From Micromonospora sp. 15K316 (lineage in GTDB: Bacteria > Actinomycetota > Actinomycetes > Mycobacteriales > Micromonosporaceae), in the NCBI RefSeq assembly GCF_004348525.1, contig NZ_SMKG01000001.1, positions 124,001 to 188,000 on the forward strand: a stretch of DNA of 64,000 bases. The letters run 5' to 3'. The notes under the pieces are model-generated. The model searched no databases, was not told the origin of the DNA, and saw only the letters and a list, made by a program, of their open reading frames with translations. Positions 28,279 to 36,939 of this stretch are shown here, one piece after another (the stretch's first letter is position 1; every line of letters begins with the position of its first letter). The position numbers and the translations under genes are program-made.

Positions 28279-28307
28279 TTGACATGAGAATTCCTCGGAC
28301 ATAGCGT
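28279..28307 (+). promoter_or_regulatory. Promoter of the ThuA-ricin gene
   Basis: A perfect -35 TTGACA (28279-28284), a 17-bp spacer and -10 TAGCGT (28302-28307) point to transcription about 55 nt before ATG 28371. Confidence 0.65.
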
Positions 28308-28370
28308 GTCATCAATTCATGCGCCCCGTCCCGGCGCTCCGCAGCGCGACGACAACCGAGAGGACGCGCC

Positions 28371-29666
28371 ATGATCGCCCGTACTCGCCGCTCCGTGACC
28401 CGAGCAGTGGCCCAGCTACTCGCGCTCTGCCTCGCGCTGGCGACCGTCCTCGCCCCGCCCGCTCACGGGGCGGCGCGGGCCGCGGCACCCGACTTCAACG
28501 TCATCGCCTTCTACAACGGCACCTGGGACCCGGCGCACATCAGCTTCGTCCGGGAAGCCAACCAATGGTTCCCGCAGATCGCCGCGCAGAACAACTTCAC
28601 GTACACCGCCACCAACGACTGGAGCCGGCTGAACACCGCCAACCTCGCCCAGTACCAGGTGGTGATCTTCCTCGACGACCTGCCGCCGGCCGCCCAGCGC
28701 CCGGCCTTCGAGCAGTACATGCACGACGGCGGGGCGTGGCTCGGCTTCCACGTCTCCGCGTACACCGACAACCCGGGCGGTTGGGACTGGTACCACAACC
28801 AGTTCCTCGGCAGCGGCGCGTTCCAGACCAACACCTGGGGGCCGACCACGGCCGTGCTGCGGGTCGAGAACGGCAGCCACCCGTCCACCTCCCGGCTGCC
28901 CGCCACCTTCACCTCGTCGGTGAGCGAGTGGTACAGCTGGAGCCGCGACCTGCGGACCAACCCGGCCATCGACGTCCTGGCCTCGGTCGACGCCAGCAGC
29001 TTCCCGCTCGGCACCGACCCGAACCAGACCTGGTACGGCGGTTACTACCCGATCATCTGGACGAACACCAACTACAAGATGCTGTACGCGAACTTCGGCC
29101 ACAACGCCATGGACTACGACCGGGACGTGCCGCTGTCGTCGACCTTCGCCAGCGAGGTGCAGAACCGCTTCCTCATCGACGGGCTGCGCTGGCTCGGCGG
29201 CGGTGGCACCACTCCCCCGCCGACCGACCCCATCTCCCCGACGGCCTGGTACAGCCTGACCAGCAAGGTCAGCGGCAAGTGCGTCGACGCCCGCGCCGCC
29301 GGCACCGCCAACGGCACGGCGATCCAGCAGTACGCCTGCAACGCGTCCTTCGCGCAGCAGTACCAGTTCCAGCCCACCAGCGGTGGCTACCTGCGCGTCA
29401 ACAACCGCAACGACAGCAGCCGCGCCCTCGACGTGACGAACGTGTCCACCGCCGACAACGCCCCGATCCAGCTCTGGACCTACAGCGGCGGCAACAACCA
29501 GCAGTGGCAGGCGGTGCCGGAGGCCGACGGCTACTACCGGCTGGTCAACCGGCACAGCGGCAAGTGCCTCGACGTGCCGGGCGGGTCCACCGCCGACAGC
29601 GTCCAGTTGGTGCAGTACGCCTGCAACGACACCGCCGCCCAGTCGTTCCGGCTGGTGCCGCGGTAG
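28371..29666 (+). CDS. Secreted ThuA-domain protein with C-terminal ricin lectin
   Basis: A 431-residue exported protein. Signal residues 1-38 end in an Ala-rich cleavage zone. Residues 41-275 are a ThuA-type (glutamine-amidotransferase-like) domain: VIAFYNGTWDPAH, VVIFLDDLPP, GAWLGFHVSAYTD and a late YANFGHNAMDYD. A GGGGTTPPPTDP linker leads to a ricin B-type trefoil (about 290-431) with GKCVDARA and GKCLDVPGG repeats and a QQW motif. ThuA domains act in sugar metabolism, while the lectin would bind polysaccharide. GAGAGG lies 7 nt before ATG. A strong hairpin follows. Confidence 0.87.
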   Translation: MIARTRRSVTRAVAQLLALCLALATVLAPPAHGAARAAAPDFNVIAFYNGTWDPAHISFVREANQWFPQIAAQNNFTYTATNDWSRLNTANLAQYQVVIFLDDLPPAAQRPAFEQYMHDGGAWLGFHVSAYTDNPGGWDWYHNQFLGSGAFQTNTWGPTTAVLRVENGSHPSTSRLPATFTSSVSEWYSWSRDLRTNPAIDVLASVDASSFPLGTDPNQTWYGGYYPIIWTNTNYKMLYANFGHNAMDYDRDVPLSSTFASEVQNRFLIDGLRWLGGGGTTPPPTDPISPTAWYSLTSKVSGKCVDARAAGTANGTAIQQYACNASFAQQYQFQPTSGGYLRVNNRNDSSRALDVTNVSTADNAPIQLWTYSGGNNQQWQAVPEADGYYRLVNRHSGKCLDVPGGSTADSVQLVQYACNDTAAQSFRLVPR

Positions 29667-29674
29667 CGCGATCC

Positions 29675-29711
29675 GGTGGGTCGCCGGGCAACTGTCGCCC
29701 GGCGACCCACC
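29675..29711. terminator. Bidirectional terminator
   Basis: A perfect 15-bp stem (GGTGGGTCGCCGGGC / GCCCGGCGACCCACC) with a 7-nt loop lies between the convergent ThuA-ricin gene (stop 29666) and the hydrolase gene (stop 29731). Confidence 0.8.
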
Positions 29712-29730
29712 GTGGATCCGGCTCGGGCGA

Positions 29731-30570
29731 CTACCCGAAGAACTCGGTGAGTGCCCGTACGAGGTCGTCGGGACGCTCCTCGGCGAGATAGTGACCGGCG
29801 TCGGGGATCTCGAGGAATCGGATGTCCGTCGCCTTGCCCGCCAGCGCCAACGGCATGGCCTGGTAGTAGAGGCTGCCGAGAGCGAGCACCGGCACGGAGA
29901 GGGGGCCGTACGTCTGCATGTCCTCGATGTCCTGCGGGAACGCCTGGTACCAGCCGTTGGCGGCGCGGATCGCGCCGGGCTGGTCGTATGCCGCGGCGTA
30001 GATCTCCCGGCTCTCGTCGCCGATGGCGTTCAGGTCCCGGGCCATGTGGTCGACGCACCAGTCGATGAGCAGCCGGGCTCGGCCGGCGAGGAGACGCTCC
30101 GGCAGGTCCTTGACCTGGTTGAAGGCGAACCACCACAGGTGGGGCTGCCCCGGCTGCGGCAGCACGGTGAACTGGTAGAAGAACGTGTCCGGATGCGGTA
30201 CCTCGATCATCGCGAGCTTTCGCGTCAGGCCGGGGTGGTTGGCCGCGAAGCTGAAGGCGACCATCGCGCCGATGTCCGTACCGGCGATGTTGACCCGCTC
30301 GTAGCCCAGGTGGCGGACCAGTTCCGCCACGTCACGCGCCATGGTCTTCTTGTCGTACCCGGTCTCCGGCTTGCCGGAGTCACCCATGCCGCGCAGGTCG
30401 ACGGCGATCACCCGGTACCGCTCGGCCAGGACCGGCATGACCTTGTGGAACTCCCACCAGGTCAGCGGCCAGCCGGGCAGCAGGAGCAGGGGTTCGCCGG
30501 TGCCGCCCGAGACGTAGTGCAGCCGGACGCCGTTGACCTCGGCGTAGGCCTCTTCGAACCCGACGAGCAT
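29731..30570 (-). CDS. Epoxide-hydrolase/dehalogenase-like alpha/beta hydrolase
   Basis: A 279-residue cytoplasmic enzyme. The nucleophile elbow is AGTDIGAM, so the nucleophile is Asp99, not Ser; this marks the epoxide hydrolase/haloacetate-dehalogenase branch. The oxyanion part LLPGWPLTWWEF, the DLRGMGDSGKP loop and the late His in PDAGHYLAEERPD fit. The substrate is unknown. ATG 30570 has GGGGGAAG just upstream. It is divergent from a TetR regulator, and a palindrome lies within its promoter spacer, so it is probably the regulator's target. Confidence 0.87.
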   Translation of the reverse strand: MLVGFEEAYAEVNGVRLHYVSGGTGEPLLLLPGWPLTWWEFHKVMPVLAERYRVIAVDLRGMGDSGKPETGYDKKTMARDVAELVRHLGYERVNIAGTDIGAMVAFSFAANHPGLTRKLAMIEVPHPDTFFYQFTVLPQPGQPHLWWFAFNQVKDLPERLLAGRARLLIDWCVDHMARDLNAIGDESREIYAAAYDQPGAIRAANGWYQAFPQDIEDMQTYGPLSVPVLALGSLYYQAMPLALAGKATDIRFLEIPDAGHYLAEERPDDLVRALTEFFG

Positions 30571-30614
30571 CTGCTTCCCCCAGAATGTGAACGTGTGTTC
30601 TCAATGCGTCGCCC

Positions 30615-30643
30615 ACCGTAGCTCAATGTGTACGCGCATTCAA
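30615..30643 (-). promoter_or_regulatory. Promoter of the hydrolase gene with TetR-type operator
   Basis: On the minus strand TTGAAT (30638-30643), a 17-bp spacer and TACGGT (30615-30620) form a good promoter. AATGTGTACGCGCATT (30625-30640, arms AATGNG/CNCATT) lies across the spacer and -35, where a bound repressor would block it. Confidence 0.6.
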
Positions 30644-30663
30644 ATAAGAGCTATCCTGACCCC

Positions 30664-31269
30664 ATGTCCAGACCACGAGGCTTCGTCGAGGCCGACGTCC
30701 TCGAACGTGCCATGCAGTATTTCTGGACAAACGGGTACGAAGCGACCTCGATGAGCGCCCTCACCGGATACCTCGGGTTGCATCCCGGCAGCCTCTACCG
30801 CACCTTCACCGACAAGCACACCCTCTTCCTGCGGGCGCTCGAGCACTATCGGGACACCCAGACCCGCCAGCTGGCGCCGACCCTGCTCGCAGGCGGACCG
30901 GTCCTGCCCCGCATCCGCACGATCCTGATCGACTACCTCGAGGCCGCCGCCGACGAGTCCGTGCCCCGCGGATGCATCGCGGTCAACACGGTCGGCGAAC
31001 GACTGCCCCGGGACGAAGCCGCCGGGCGGATCGTCCAGGAGATCCTGGCGTTGGTGGAGGACGGGTTCCGGCAGGGCCTGGAAGCCGCCGCGCGCCACGG
31101 TGAGATCCCCGCCGACACCGACGTCGCCACCGAGGCGACCACGCTGATGACCCTGCTCCAGGGCCTACAGGTCGTCGTCAAGGCCGAGCGGGACCCACGA
31201 CGGCTCACCCGGATGATCGACGCCGTGCTGACCCGACTCGCCGAGCCGGTCCGGCACGTCGACGCCTGA
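30664..31269 (+). CDS. TetR-family regulator
   Basis: A 201-residue regulator. The N-terminal helix-turn-helix is VLERAMQYFWTNGYEATSMSALTGYLGLHPGSLYRTFTDK in two motif parts (about 10-50), followed by an all-helical ligand domain (RGCIAVNTVGER, DGFRQGLEAA) of the TetR_C type seen in NemR/AcrR-like proteins. It probably represses the divergent hydrolase and itself. ATG 30664 has no ribosome binding site, and a -10-like TATCCT ends 6 nt before it, so the mRNA may be leaderless. A GTG 36 nt upstream is possible but falls inside the operator. Confidence 0.87.
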   Translation: MSRPRGFVEADVLERAMQYFWTNGYEATSMSALTGYLGLHPGSLYRTFTDKHTLFLRALEHYRDTQTRQLAPTLLAGGPVLPRIRTILIDYLEAAADESVPRGCIAVNTVGERLPRDEAAGRIVQEILALVEDGFRQGLEAAARHGEIPADTDVATEATTLMTLLQGLQVVVKAERDPRRLTRMIDAVLTRLAEPVRHVDA

Positions 31270-31275
31270 TCCCGT

Positions 31276-32103
31276 TCAGCGCCCCTTGAACACGTCGTCC
31301 AGGAAGTCGGCGCTCGCCTCGATCAGACCACCGATGTCGGAGCAGCCGACGAAGCAGTGGTCGGCGTCGGGCACCGGGTACAGGTCGCAGCGCACGCCCT
31401 CGGCGCGTAGCGCCTCGGCCAGCCGTACGCTCTGCTCGAACGGGACCAGCTGGTCGTTCGTGCCGTGCATGTTGAGAAACGGCGGCGCCCCCGCGTGCAC
31501 GCGGTGCAGTGGACTCGCCCAGGCGGCCAGGTCACGCCGCTCGGCGGGTGGCCCACCGAGCAGCAGAGCCGGCGGTGTGAACGGATACAGGTCGTCGGGC
31601 TGGTCGACCAGGTCGATCACGCCGTACCAGTTCACCACCGCCTGGATCGCCGTGTCGCCCGCGCCGACCAGCCCGGCCATCGCGGCCAGGTGACCTCCGG
31701 CCGACTCACCCAGCGCAGCGAACCTGCCCGGGTCCAGCCGCAACTGGCGCCGATGGTGGCGCAACCACCGGATCGCCGACTGCACGTCGATCAGTTGAGC
31801 CGGGTACGGTGCCTCGAGGGAGAGCCGGTAGTCCACGTCGGCGACCGCGTAGCCACGAGCGAGCAGCCGTTCGTGGAAACCGAACGGGGCGACGGAATCG
31901 GGCAAGCCCACGCGGCTGCCTTCCTGCCAGCCGCCACCGTGCACCCACAACACCACCGGGAAGGGACCCTCTCCGGGTGGGAGATGCAGGTCGAGGTGCA
32001 GCGGCCGAAAGCCCGCCGGTGCGGAGACCGTGCAGTTGGCGTACGTGACGGTGGGGCGCTTCGTGGGCGGCGGCCAGAACTCAGTCACGACAGGCGATCC
32101 CAT
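31276..32103 (-). CDS. Alpha/beta hydrolase, carboxylesterase (BD-FAE/HSL-like)
   Basis: A 275-residue esterase without a signal. The oxyanion motif is VHGGGWQEGS, the Ser elbow LGESAGGHL, and the Asp and His are in GTNDQLVP and PDADHCF. The layout is that of small carboxylesterases acting on acyl or feruloyl esters. ATG 32103 is chosen over the upstream open frame; GGGAG lies 10 nt before it, and a GTG nine codons on is an alternative. It converges with the TetR gene (6-bp gap). Confidence 0.83.
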   Translation of the reverse strand: MGSPVVTEFWPPPTKRPTVTYANCTVSAPAGFRPLHLDLHLPPGEGPFPVVLWVHGGGWQEGSRVGLPDSVAPFGFHERLLARGYAVADVDYRLSLEAPYPAQLIDVQSAIRWLRHHRRQLRLDPGRFAALGESAGGHLAAMAGLVGAGDTAIQAVVNWYGVIDLVDQPDDLYPFTPPALLLGGPPAERRDLAAWASPLHRVHAGAPPFLNMHGTNDQLVPFEQSVRLAEALRAEGVRCDLYPVPDADHCFVGCSDIGGLIEASADFLDDVFKGR

Positions 32104-32175
32104 CCTCGGCGTGCTCCCGGAGCCATCGGCGCACACGATACCGGGCGCGCCGGTGTCCGCGCCGCGTCGCAATCG

Positions 32176-33624
32176 TCAGGGGGCGATTCCGACGTTCTCG
32201 ATCCGGCTCCAGCTCCGCTCCTGCCCGGCCGTCATGGCCGGCCAACGCAGCCCGCCCGGGCGCGGGTTGACCCGCGAGGCGTAGGGGGCGGGGCGGAACC
32301 GCGGGTCGTAGAAGCAGCCGGTGCCGTAGCTGCGGTCGAACCCGGCGCAGGAGGCCGCGATCGAGGCCGGCGTCGGCTTCCGGCCGGTGCGAACCCACCT
32401 GTCGAGCGCGGAGATCGAGGCGGCGTACTCGGCGCTGCTCAGCTCGCTGTGCTCGGACTCCCGGGTGAAGGTCTGCACCAGGTGCTCGTCCCGACCGGCG
32501 CCCTGGAGGCTCGCGCGGTACGCGGCCTCGTGCTCAACGAACGCCGTCGGGTCGTCGATCGCGTGCAGAGTCAGCACCGGAATGGAGACCTTGCCGGTGA
32601 GGTCGCTGTCGTAGGCGAGATCGCGCCGGGCGGTGGGATCGGCGGAGAAACGCTGCACACCGGCGTTGAGCGCCGCGTCGTCGTGCGAGCCGGAGTACCG
32701 GACTCCCCGGTTGCTGAACGGGTTACGCCCGCCGAGCCGGTTGTGGACGATGTCGCGGAAGGTGAAGGTGGCGAAGCGCAGGTGCGACTCCAGCGTGCGC
32801 TCCGGAACACCCGTCACGGCCAGGATGTCGTCGAGGTTGCGCTGCTGCGCCGCCGTACGCTCCTGCGGGTCGGAGGCGTAACCGGTGCACTCCTGCAGTC
32901 GGGCGCGCAGCCCGGCGGTGGTCATGGTCGAGTCGGCCCGCAGACCCTCCCAGAGCGGGTACTGGGGCTCGCTGGGACGTGGATGGTTCTGGCAGTAGTA
33001 CTGGTAGACGACGCGCAGGTCGACGCGGTAGTCGTAGCCACGGGAACCGCCGCCGAGGACGCCGCTGGTGAGCAGGGCGGCGTCGTACGGTCCGCGCTCA
33101 CCCGCGTAGCTCTCCAGGATCTTCGCGGCGACGTTCCCGCCCCACGACTGCCCGTGCAGGTACGTCCGCCTCGGTGTGCCGAACTCGGAGACGAAGAGGC
33201 GGCGCAGATTCTCGGTGTCGGCGGCGGCCATGCGTGTGCCGTAGCCGCCTCGCCGGTAGGAGGAGCCGGCCCAGGCGTACCCCTCGTCCACCATGACCGC
33301 CCAGCGGTCCAGGTCCTCGACGCTACGGCTCGGGTCGGACGCCTCGCCCAGGTCCGGCCCGCCGTGGGCGTGTACGACCAGCGACCCGTTCCACCGCTGC
33401 GGAACGGCGATCGCGTAGTAGGCCCCGTTGGCGTCCTGGCCGGTGTAGCAGGTGGCCTTGCCGGCCAGGTTCGCGGGACATTCGCTCACCGCAGGTCGCG
33501 GCCCGTCCGCCCGGGCGGCGGGTGCGGTGCTCAGGGTGCCGAGCATCGCCCCGACGAGCAGGACGGCCAGTCCGAGCGGGCGGCGGGACCGGCGGGGAGG
33601 CCGGGTGGTTCTCGACGTGATCAC
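32176..33624 (-). CDS. Secreted alpha/beta hydrolase
   Basis: A 482-residue exported protein. The Arg-rich start and hydrophobic PLGLAVLLVGAMLG form the signal. The mature part has VVHAHGGPDLGE, the Ser elbow HGQSWGGNVAAK and candidate acid/His residues in LTLHAIDDPTAF and RESEHSELSS. It resembles secreted X-Pro peptidase/esterase-like hydrolases of actinomycetes, substrate unknown. GTG 33624 is chosen because GAGGAG is 7 nt upstream; a GTG at 33645 would place that site inside the gene. It stands alone between a hypothetical gene and the esterase. Confidence 0.8.
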   Translation of the reverse strand: MITSRTTRPPRRSRRPLGLAVLLVGAMLGTLSTAPAARADGPRPAVSECPANLAGKATCYTGQDANGAYYAIAVPQRWNGSLVVHAHGGPDLGEASDPSRSVEDLDRWAVMVDEGYAWAGSSYRRGGYGTRMAAADTENLRRLFVSEFGTPRRTYLHGQSWGGNVAAKILESYAGERGPYDAALLTSGVLGGGSRGYDYRVDLRVVYQYYCQNHPRPSEPQYPLWEGLRADSTMTTAGLRARLQECTGYASDPQERTAAQQRNLDDILAVTGVPERTLESHLRFATFTFRDIVHNRLGGRNPFSNRGVRYSGSHDDAALNAGVQRFSADPTARRDLAYDSDLTGKVSIPVLTLHAIDDPTAFVEHEAAYRASLQGAGRDEHLVQTFTRESEHSELSSAEYAASISALDRWVRTGRKPTPASIAASCAGFDRSYGTGCFYDPRFRPAPYASRVNPRPGGLRWPAMTAGQERSWSRIENVGIAP

Positions 33625-33775
33625 GGCATCGCTCCTCGTCCTCACCGGCGCATCGATGCGCCTCGCTGGAGGCTAGGCGGGGCCGGCGGCAATCGTGATC
33701 ATTGCGTTCATACTGTTCATCGGCGTCGCCGCACCGCGCTTGACTACCGCCTGCCCGGCGGACGACTGTTGGCCC

Positions 33776-34303
33776 ATGAATCGTCAGGACTGGCCGGTGT
33801 ACCACGAGGATCTGGGGAGCCTGGAGCGTGCGCCGGCTCAGGTACGCACCGACTACCTGCGGATCGTCGAGCGGATGATGGCCGAGGTGCCGAGGCGTTG
33901 GGTGTCGAGGCTTTCCGTGCCCGTGCTGTGGCTGACACTGGGTTCGCACGGCGGTGACGGCATCGAGGTGGAGCCGACCGACGTCTACACGCTGTCCCGC
34001 CGGCACGGTTACCCCGACGAGTTCCACCGCTGGGTGACGTCGGCGGTGCGGTCCCGGGTCGATGAGACCGGGGCGCGCTGCGCCGCGCTCGTCTGTCACA
34101 GCGGGATGGGCAGCACGGTTCAGGGTCCCCTGTTGCGGGCGCTGACCGGTCCACCGGACCGGGAGGTCCACCTGTACGGCGCCCACCGGGACCACCAGCG
34201 GCCCTTCTCGGACGTGTTCGAGATCCAGCGCGGACCGCTGCGGCGGCCCCGGTTCACGCACGAGGTGCATCAGCGACTGGCCGAGGCCGGCCGTGCGGGC
34301 TGA
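33776..34303 (+). CDS. Hypothetical protein
   Basis: A 175-residue soluble protein not recognised. It has a WPVYHEDLGSL start, a GDGIEVEPTDVYTLSRRHGYP block and a His/Arg-rich C-terminus. No signal, span or known motif. There is no clear ribosome binding site before ATG 33776, so a leaderless mRNA or another start is possible. Codon use is like that of its neighbours and no overlapping frame looks better. Confidence 0.55.
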   Translation: MNRQDWPVYHEDLGSLERAPAQVRTDYLRIVERMMAEVPRRWVSRLSVPVLWLTLGSHGGDGIEVEPTDVYTLSRRHGYPDEFHRWVTSAVRSRVDETGARCAALVCHSGMGSTVQGPLLRALTGPPDREVHLYGAHRDHQRPFSDVFEIQRGPLRRPRFTHEVHQRLAEAGRAG

Positions 34304-34331
34304 CGGCGGCTCGCCACGCCGGGCGGATCGT

Positions 34332-35522
34332 TCAGCCCTTCGGCCGGAGCGTGTCGACCCGGGCGACGGACGTGTCGATACGCTCCTGGCTGAGCTGCCC
34401 GCGACGGACCAGGTCGACCACCGCGTCGACCGTCTTGCCGACGATCTCCGGGTCGTACACCTGCTGGTTGGCGAAGACGAGCAGGTCGACGCCGGCCTGC
34501 AACGCCAGGCGGACGGCCTCGGCGGAGCCGTGCCGGCGGGTGATGGCGGCCGCCTGCATGTCGTCGCTGACCACCGGGCCCTGCCAGCCGAGTTCACCGC
34601 GGAGCAGGTTCGTGACGACCGCCGGCGACAGCGACGCCGGCCGGTTCGGATCCAGCTGCCTGTTGAGCACGTGGGCGACGAGCACCGAGTCCGCCGCGCC
34701 GGCCCGGATCAGTCGCCGGAACGGCTCCAGCTCGACGCGGTTCCAGGTGTCGCTGACGTCGACCACCTCGAAGTCGGTGTTGCCGGCCGCGCTGCCGATG
34801 CCCGGGAAGTGCTTGATCGAGGTCTTGACGCCGGCAGCCCGGTGGGCGTGGATCTCCTCGGTGGCGTTGCTGACGACGACGTCCGGGTTCGCGGAGAAGC
34901 TGCGGTCGAGCCGTCCGATCGCCCGGCTCTCGGGGTTGACGTTCAGGTCGACCACCGGCGCGTAGTTGAGGTTGACGCCGATCCGGGTGAGGCTCGCGAC
35001 CAGGCCGCGCGCCCACTCCCGGGTCGCCGTCGCCGAGTTCTCGGCGCCGATCTCGGCTTCCGACCGGGTGGCCGGGAAGCCGTTGCTCGGGTTGAGCCGG
35101 GCGGTACGGCCCCCTTCCTGGTCGATCGAGACGATCAACCGGCGACCCGGTGCGGCGCTCTTCAGATCCCGGATCAGCGTGGTGACCTGCTGCGGTGAGC
35201 GGATGTTCCGCTCAGCGTCGGTCTCCAGGTCGCGATCGAAGAGGATCACCCCGCCGAGGCCGTTGCGGATGGCCCTGACGATCCAGTCGTCGCGCCCCAC
35301 CCGGTCCCCGCGGAAGCCCACCACCAGCAGACTGGCGATCTTCCGGCGGAGCGCCGCCTCATCCTGCTGCCCCGAGGTGGGTGGGTGAGACTGCGGGTTC
35401 GTGGGCTGCGGCGTGGGCGTGGTGGACTGGCTGACCTGGCAGCCCGCGAGTGCGGCCACGGCAGCCGAGCCGGCTCCCGTGAGCAACAGCCGGCGCGGCA
35501 CACGCGCTCTGTTCACGCCCAC
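34332..35522 (-). CDS. GH3 beta-N-acetylhexosaminidase-like lipoprotein
   Basis: A 396-residue lipoprotein. The signal has a twin-Arg-like RVPRRLLLTG and lipobox LAGC (Cys28), then a Thr/Pro linker. The GH3 barrel shows IVSIDQEGGRTARL, KHFPGIGSA and VVSDDMQAAA (nucleophile Asp). The KHFPG-x-G motif and single-domain length are typical of NagZ-like enzymes, which remove N-acetylglucosamine from muropeptides or chitin oligomers; in actinomycetes they are anchored outside the membrane. The GTG start at 35522 has a second GTG two codons on. No sharp ribosome binding site. Confidence 0.9.
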   Translation of the reverse strand: MGVNRARVPRRLLLTGAGSAAVAALAGCQVSQSTTPTPQPTNPQSHPPTSGQQDEAALRRKIASLLVVGFRGDRVGRDDWIVRAIRNGLGGVILFDRDLETDAERNIRSPQQVTTLIRDLKSAAPGRRLIVSIDQEGGRTARLNPSNGFPATRSEAEIGAENSATATREWARGLVASLTRIGVNLNYAPVVDLNVNPESRAIGRLDRSFSANPDVVVSNATEEIHAHRAAGVKTSIKHFPGIGSAAGNTDFEVVDVSDTWNRVELEPFRRLIRAGAADSVLVAHVLNRQLDPNRPASLSPAVVTNLLRGELGWQGPVVSDDMQAAAITRRHGSAEAVRLALQAGVDLLVFANQQVYDPEIVGKTVDAVVDLVRRGQLSQERIDTSVARVDTLRPKG

Positions 35523-35578
35523 ACGCTACGAGCAGGCCGGCAGCGCCGACGAGCGGACGCGAGCGTCTCACCCGTTCG

Positions 35579-35740
35579 GTGCGGCGCGGAAGCCCCGATG
35601 CCACGGCCTCGGACGACGCCGCGCTGGGCGGTTTCTGGGCGGCGGCTCTCGGCTGGGGCGTCTCCCGCGAGGGAACCGGCGTGACCGACCTCGGACCGGA
35701 GGGCAACGAGTTCTGCCTCCTCGCCCCCGGCTGGTCCACG
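35579..35740 (+). pseudogene. Remnant of a VOC-family gene
   Basis: An in-frame stretch reads DAALGGFWAAALGWGVSREG, typical of the N-terminus of a VOC protein, joined directly to GTGVTDLGPEGNEFCLLAPGW, typical of the C-terminus of the same family. The middle 60-80 residues are missing, and the frame runs on without homology past 35740 into the antisense of the thioredoxin gene. It looks like an internally deleted gene fossil. No ribosome binding site. Confidence 0.4.
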
Positions 35741-35767
35741 CCCGCTTCATCCGCTCGCCACGGCCGG

Positions 35768-36367
35768 CTACCCGGCCAGCACCAGCTCGCGCAGCTTGCT
35801 GTCGAGGGCGGCCGCGTCCACCCCGCCCGGCCAACCCCGCAGCAGCGCGCCGCCCTTGGCGATCAGCACCACGGTCGGGGGTTCCCGGACGGCGTACGAC
35901 CGCCCGATGGTGCCGTCGTCGTCGACCACGACCGGGTACTCCACCCGGTGCTCCCGCAGGTACTGCTGCAGATTCTGCGGTTCGTCCTCGGTGACCACCC
36001 CGACGAACACGACCGTGTCCCGGTGGGTGCGGGCGAGTTCGCTCAGCGCGTCCTGCCGCTGGGCGCAGAGGGTGCACCACGAGCTGAAGAAGGTCAGCAC
36101 GACCGGACGCTCGGCCCACAGGTCGGCGAAGGCGACGCCGCTGCCGTCGGTGAGCGCGCCCGTGACGGCGGGCGCGCCGGGCAGCCCGGACGGGGCCGGG
36201 CGCACTGCGAGATCCGCCGGCGCCGGACCGGGCAGCGCCGCGGCGCCACCGGCGACGGGTTCCGGTCGCGCCGGGGTGTCGCCGCCGCCGGAGCAGGCCG
36301 CCGAGGAGAGCGTGACCGACAGGGCCAGCACGACGGCGGCCAGCCGGGCGGCGTAGGTGCGGGTCAT
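35768..36367 (-). CDS. Thioredoxin-like (TlpA/AhpC-TSA) lipoprotein
   Basis: A 199-residue lipoprotein with lipobox SSAAC (Cys25) and a thioredoxin fold: the redox pair is in SSWCTLC, then VTEDEPQN and the cis-Pro region REPPTVVLI. Enzymes of this type reduce disulfides or hand electrons to cytochrome or oxidoreductase partners outside the membrane. ATG 36367 overlaps the upstream lipoprotein stop by 4 nt, so both are co-translated. The frame upstream of 36367 lies inside that gene. Confidence 0.87.
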   Translation of the reverse strand: MTRTYAARLAAVVLALSVTLSSAACSGGGDTPARPEPVAGGAAALPGPAPADLAVRPAPSGLPGAPAVTGALTDGSGVAFADLWAERPVVLTFFSSWCTLCAQRQDALSELARTHRDTVVFVGVVTEDEPQNLQQYLREHRVEYPVVVDDDGTIGRSYAVREPPTVVLIAKGGALLRGWPGGVDAAALDSKLRELVLAG

Positions 36368-36795
36368 GAGGGGACCACCGCGACGAGCGCCGGCCCTTCG
36401 CTGTCGTTCGCGGTGAGGGCGATCGGCGGGTGACCATCGACCACCAACCGGTAGGCGCTCCGGGCGGCCACCGTGACGGGGACGGCGAATTCGCAGTACG
36501 TCGGCACGCGAGTCACCTCCAGGTCCTCCTTGAACGTCGCCACCGACGTACCGGACGGCAGCGCGCCCTCGGCGAGGGTGCGACCGTCGCCGTCGATCAC
36601 CTGGAACGGTGACCTGTTGTGGAAGTGGGTGTAGGGGCCGGTGCCGGCGCACTCCACGCCCTCCGGCCGGATGTTGATGTCCCGGACGAGCACCCGCACG
36701 GTCATCGCCGAACGGGCCTCCTCGGCGCCGTCGCACGCGGTGAGCGCGCCGGTGGCCAGCGACGGCAGCAACAGCGCTGCGAGCAGACGCCGCAT
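36364..36795 (-). CDS. Small lipoprotein, unknown function
   Basis: A 143-residue lipoprotein: signal MRRLLAALLLPSLATGALTAC (lipobox LTAC). The mature part is beta-rich with two Cys (GVECAGTG and TYCEF) that may form a disulfide. No family recognised. GGAGG lies 4-5 nt before ATG 36795. Coupling to a thioredoxin-like protein suggests it is the redox partner or substrate, an inference. Confidence 0.75.
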   Translation of the reverse strand: MRRLLAALLLPSLATGALTACDGAEEARSAMTVRVLVRDINIRPEGVECAGTGPYTHFHNRSPFQVIDGDGRTLAEGALPSGTSVATFKEDLEVTRVPTYCEFAVPVTVAARSAYRLVVDGHPPIALTANDSEGPALVAVVPS

Positions 36796-36825
36796 CAGTC
36801 CTCCAGATCGTTCGGTGGCCGCAGG

Positions 36826-36862
36826 CCGGGGCGGTGGGCAAGTGATCATCCCACCGCCCCGG
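36826..36862 (-). terminator. Terminator after the M6 peptidase gene
   Basis: A perfect 13-bp stem (CCGGGGCGGTGGG / CCCACCGCCCCGG) with an 11-nt loop begins 78 nt past the stop at 36940. Confidence 0.6.
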
Positions 36863-36939
36863 ACCCGCGGGCGTGCTCCCGGGTCGCCGTCCGGGACTCG
36901 TGTCGACTCGACGAGATCCAGGAGCTCCGCCCTGGGTGG

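Noticed and set aside
33706-33720. GTTCAT-ACT-GTTCAT direct repeat between the hydrolase at 33624 and the gene at 33776
   Set aside because: A 9-bp period does not match the 11-bp PHO box and no second copy was seen.
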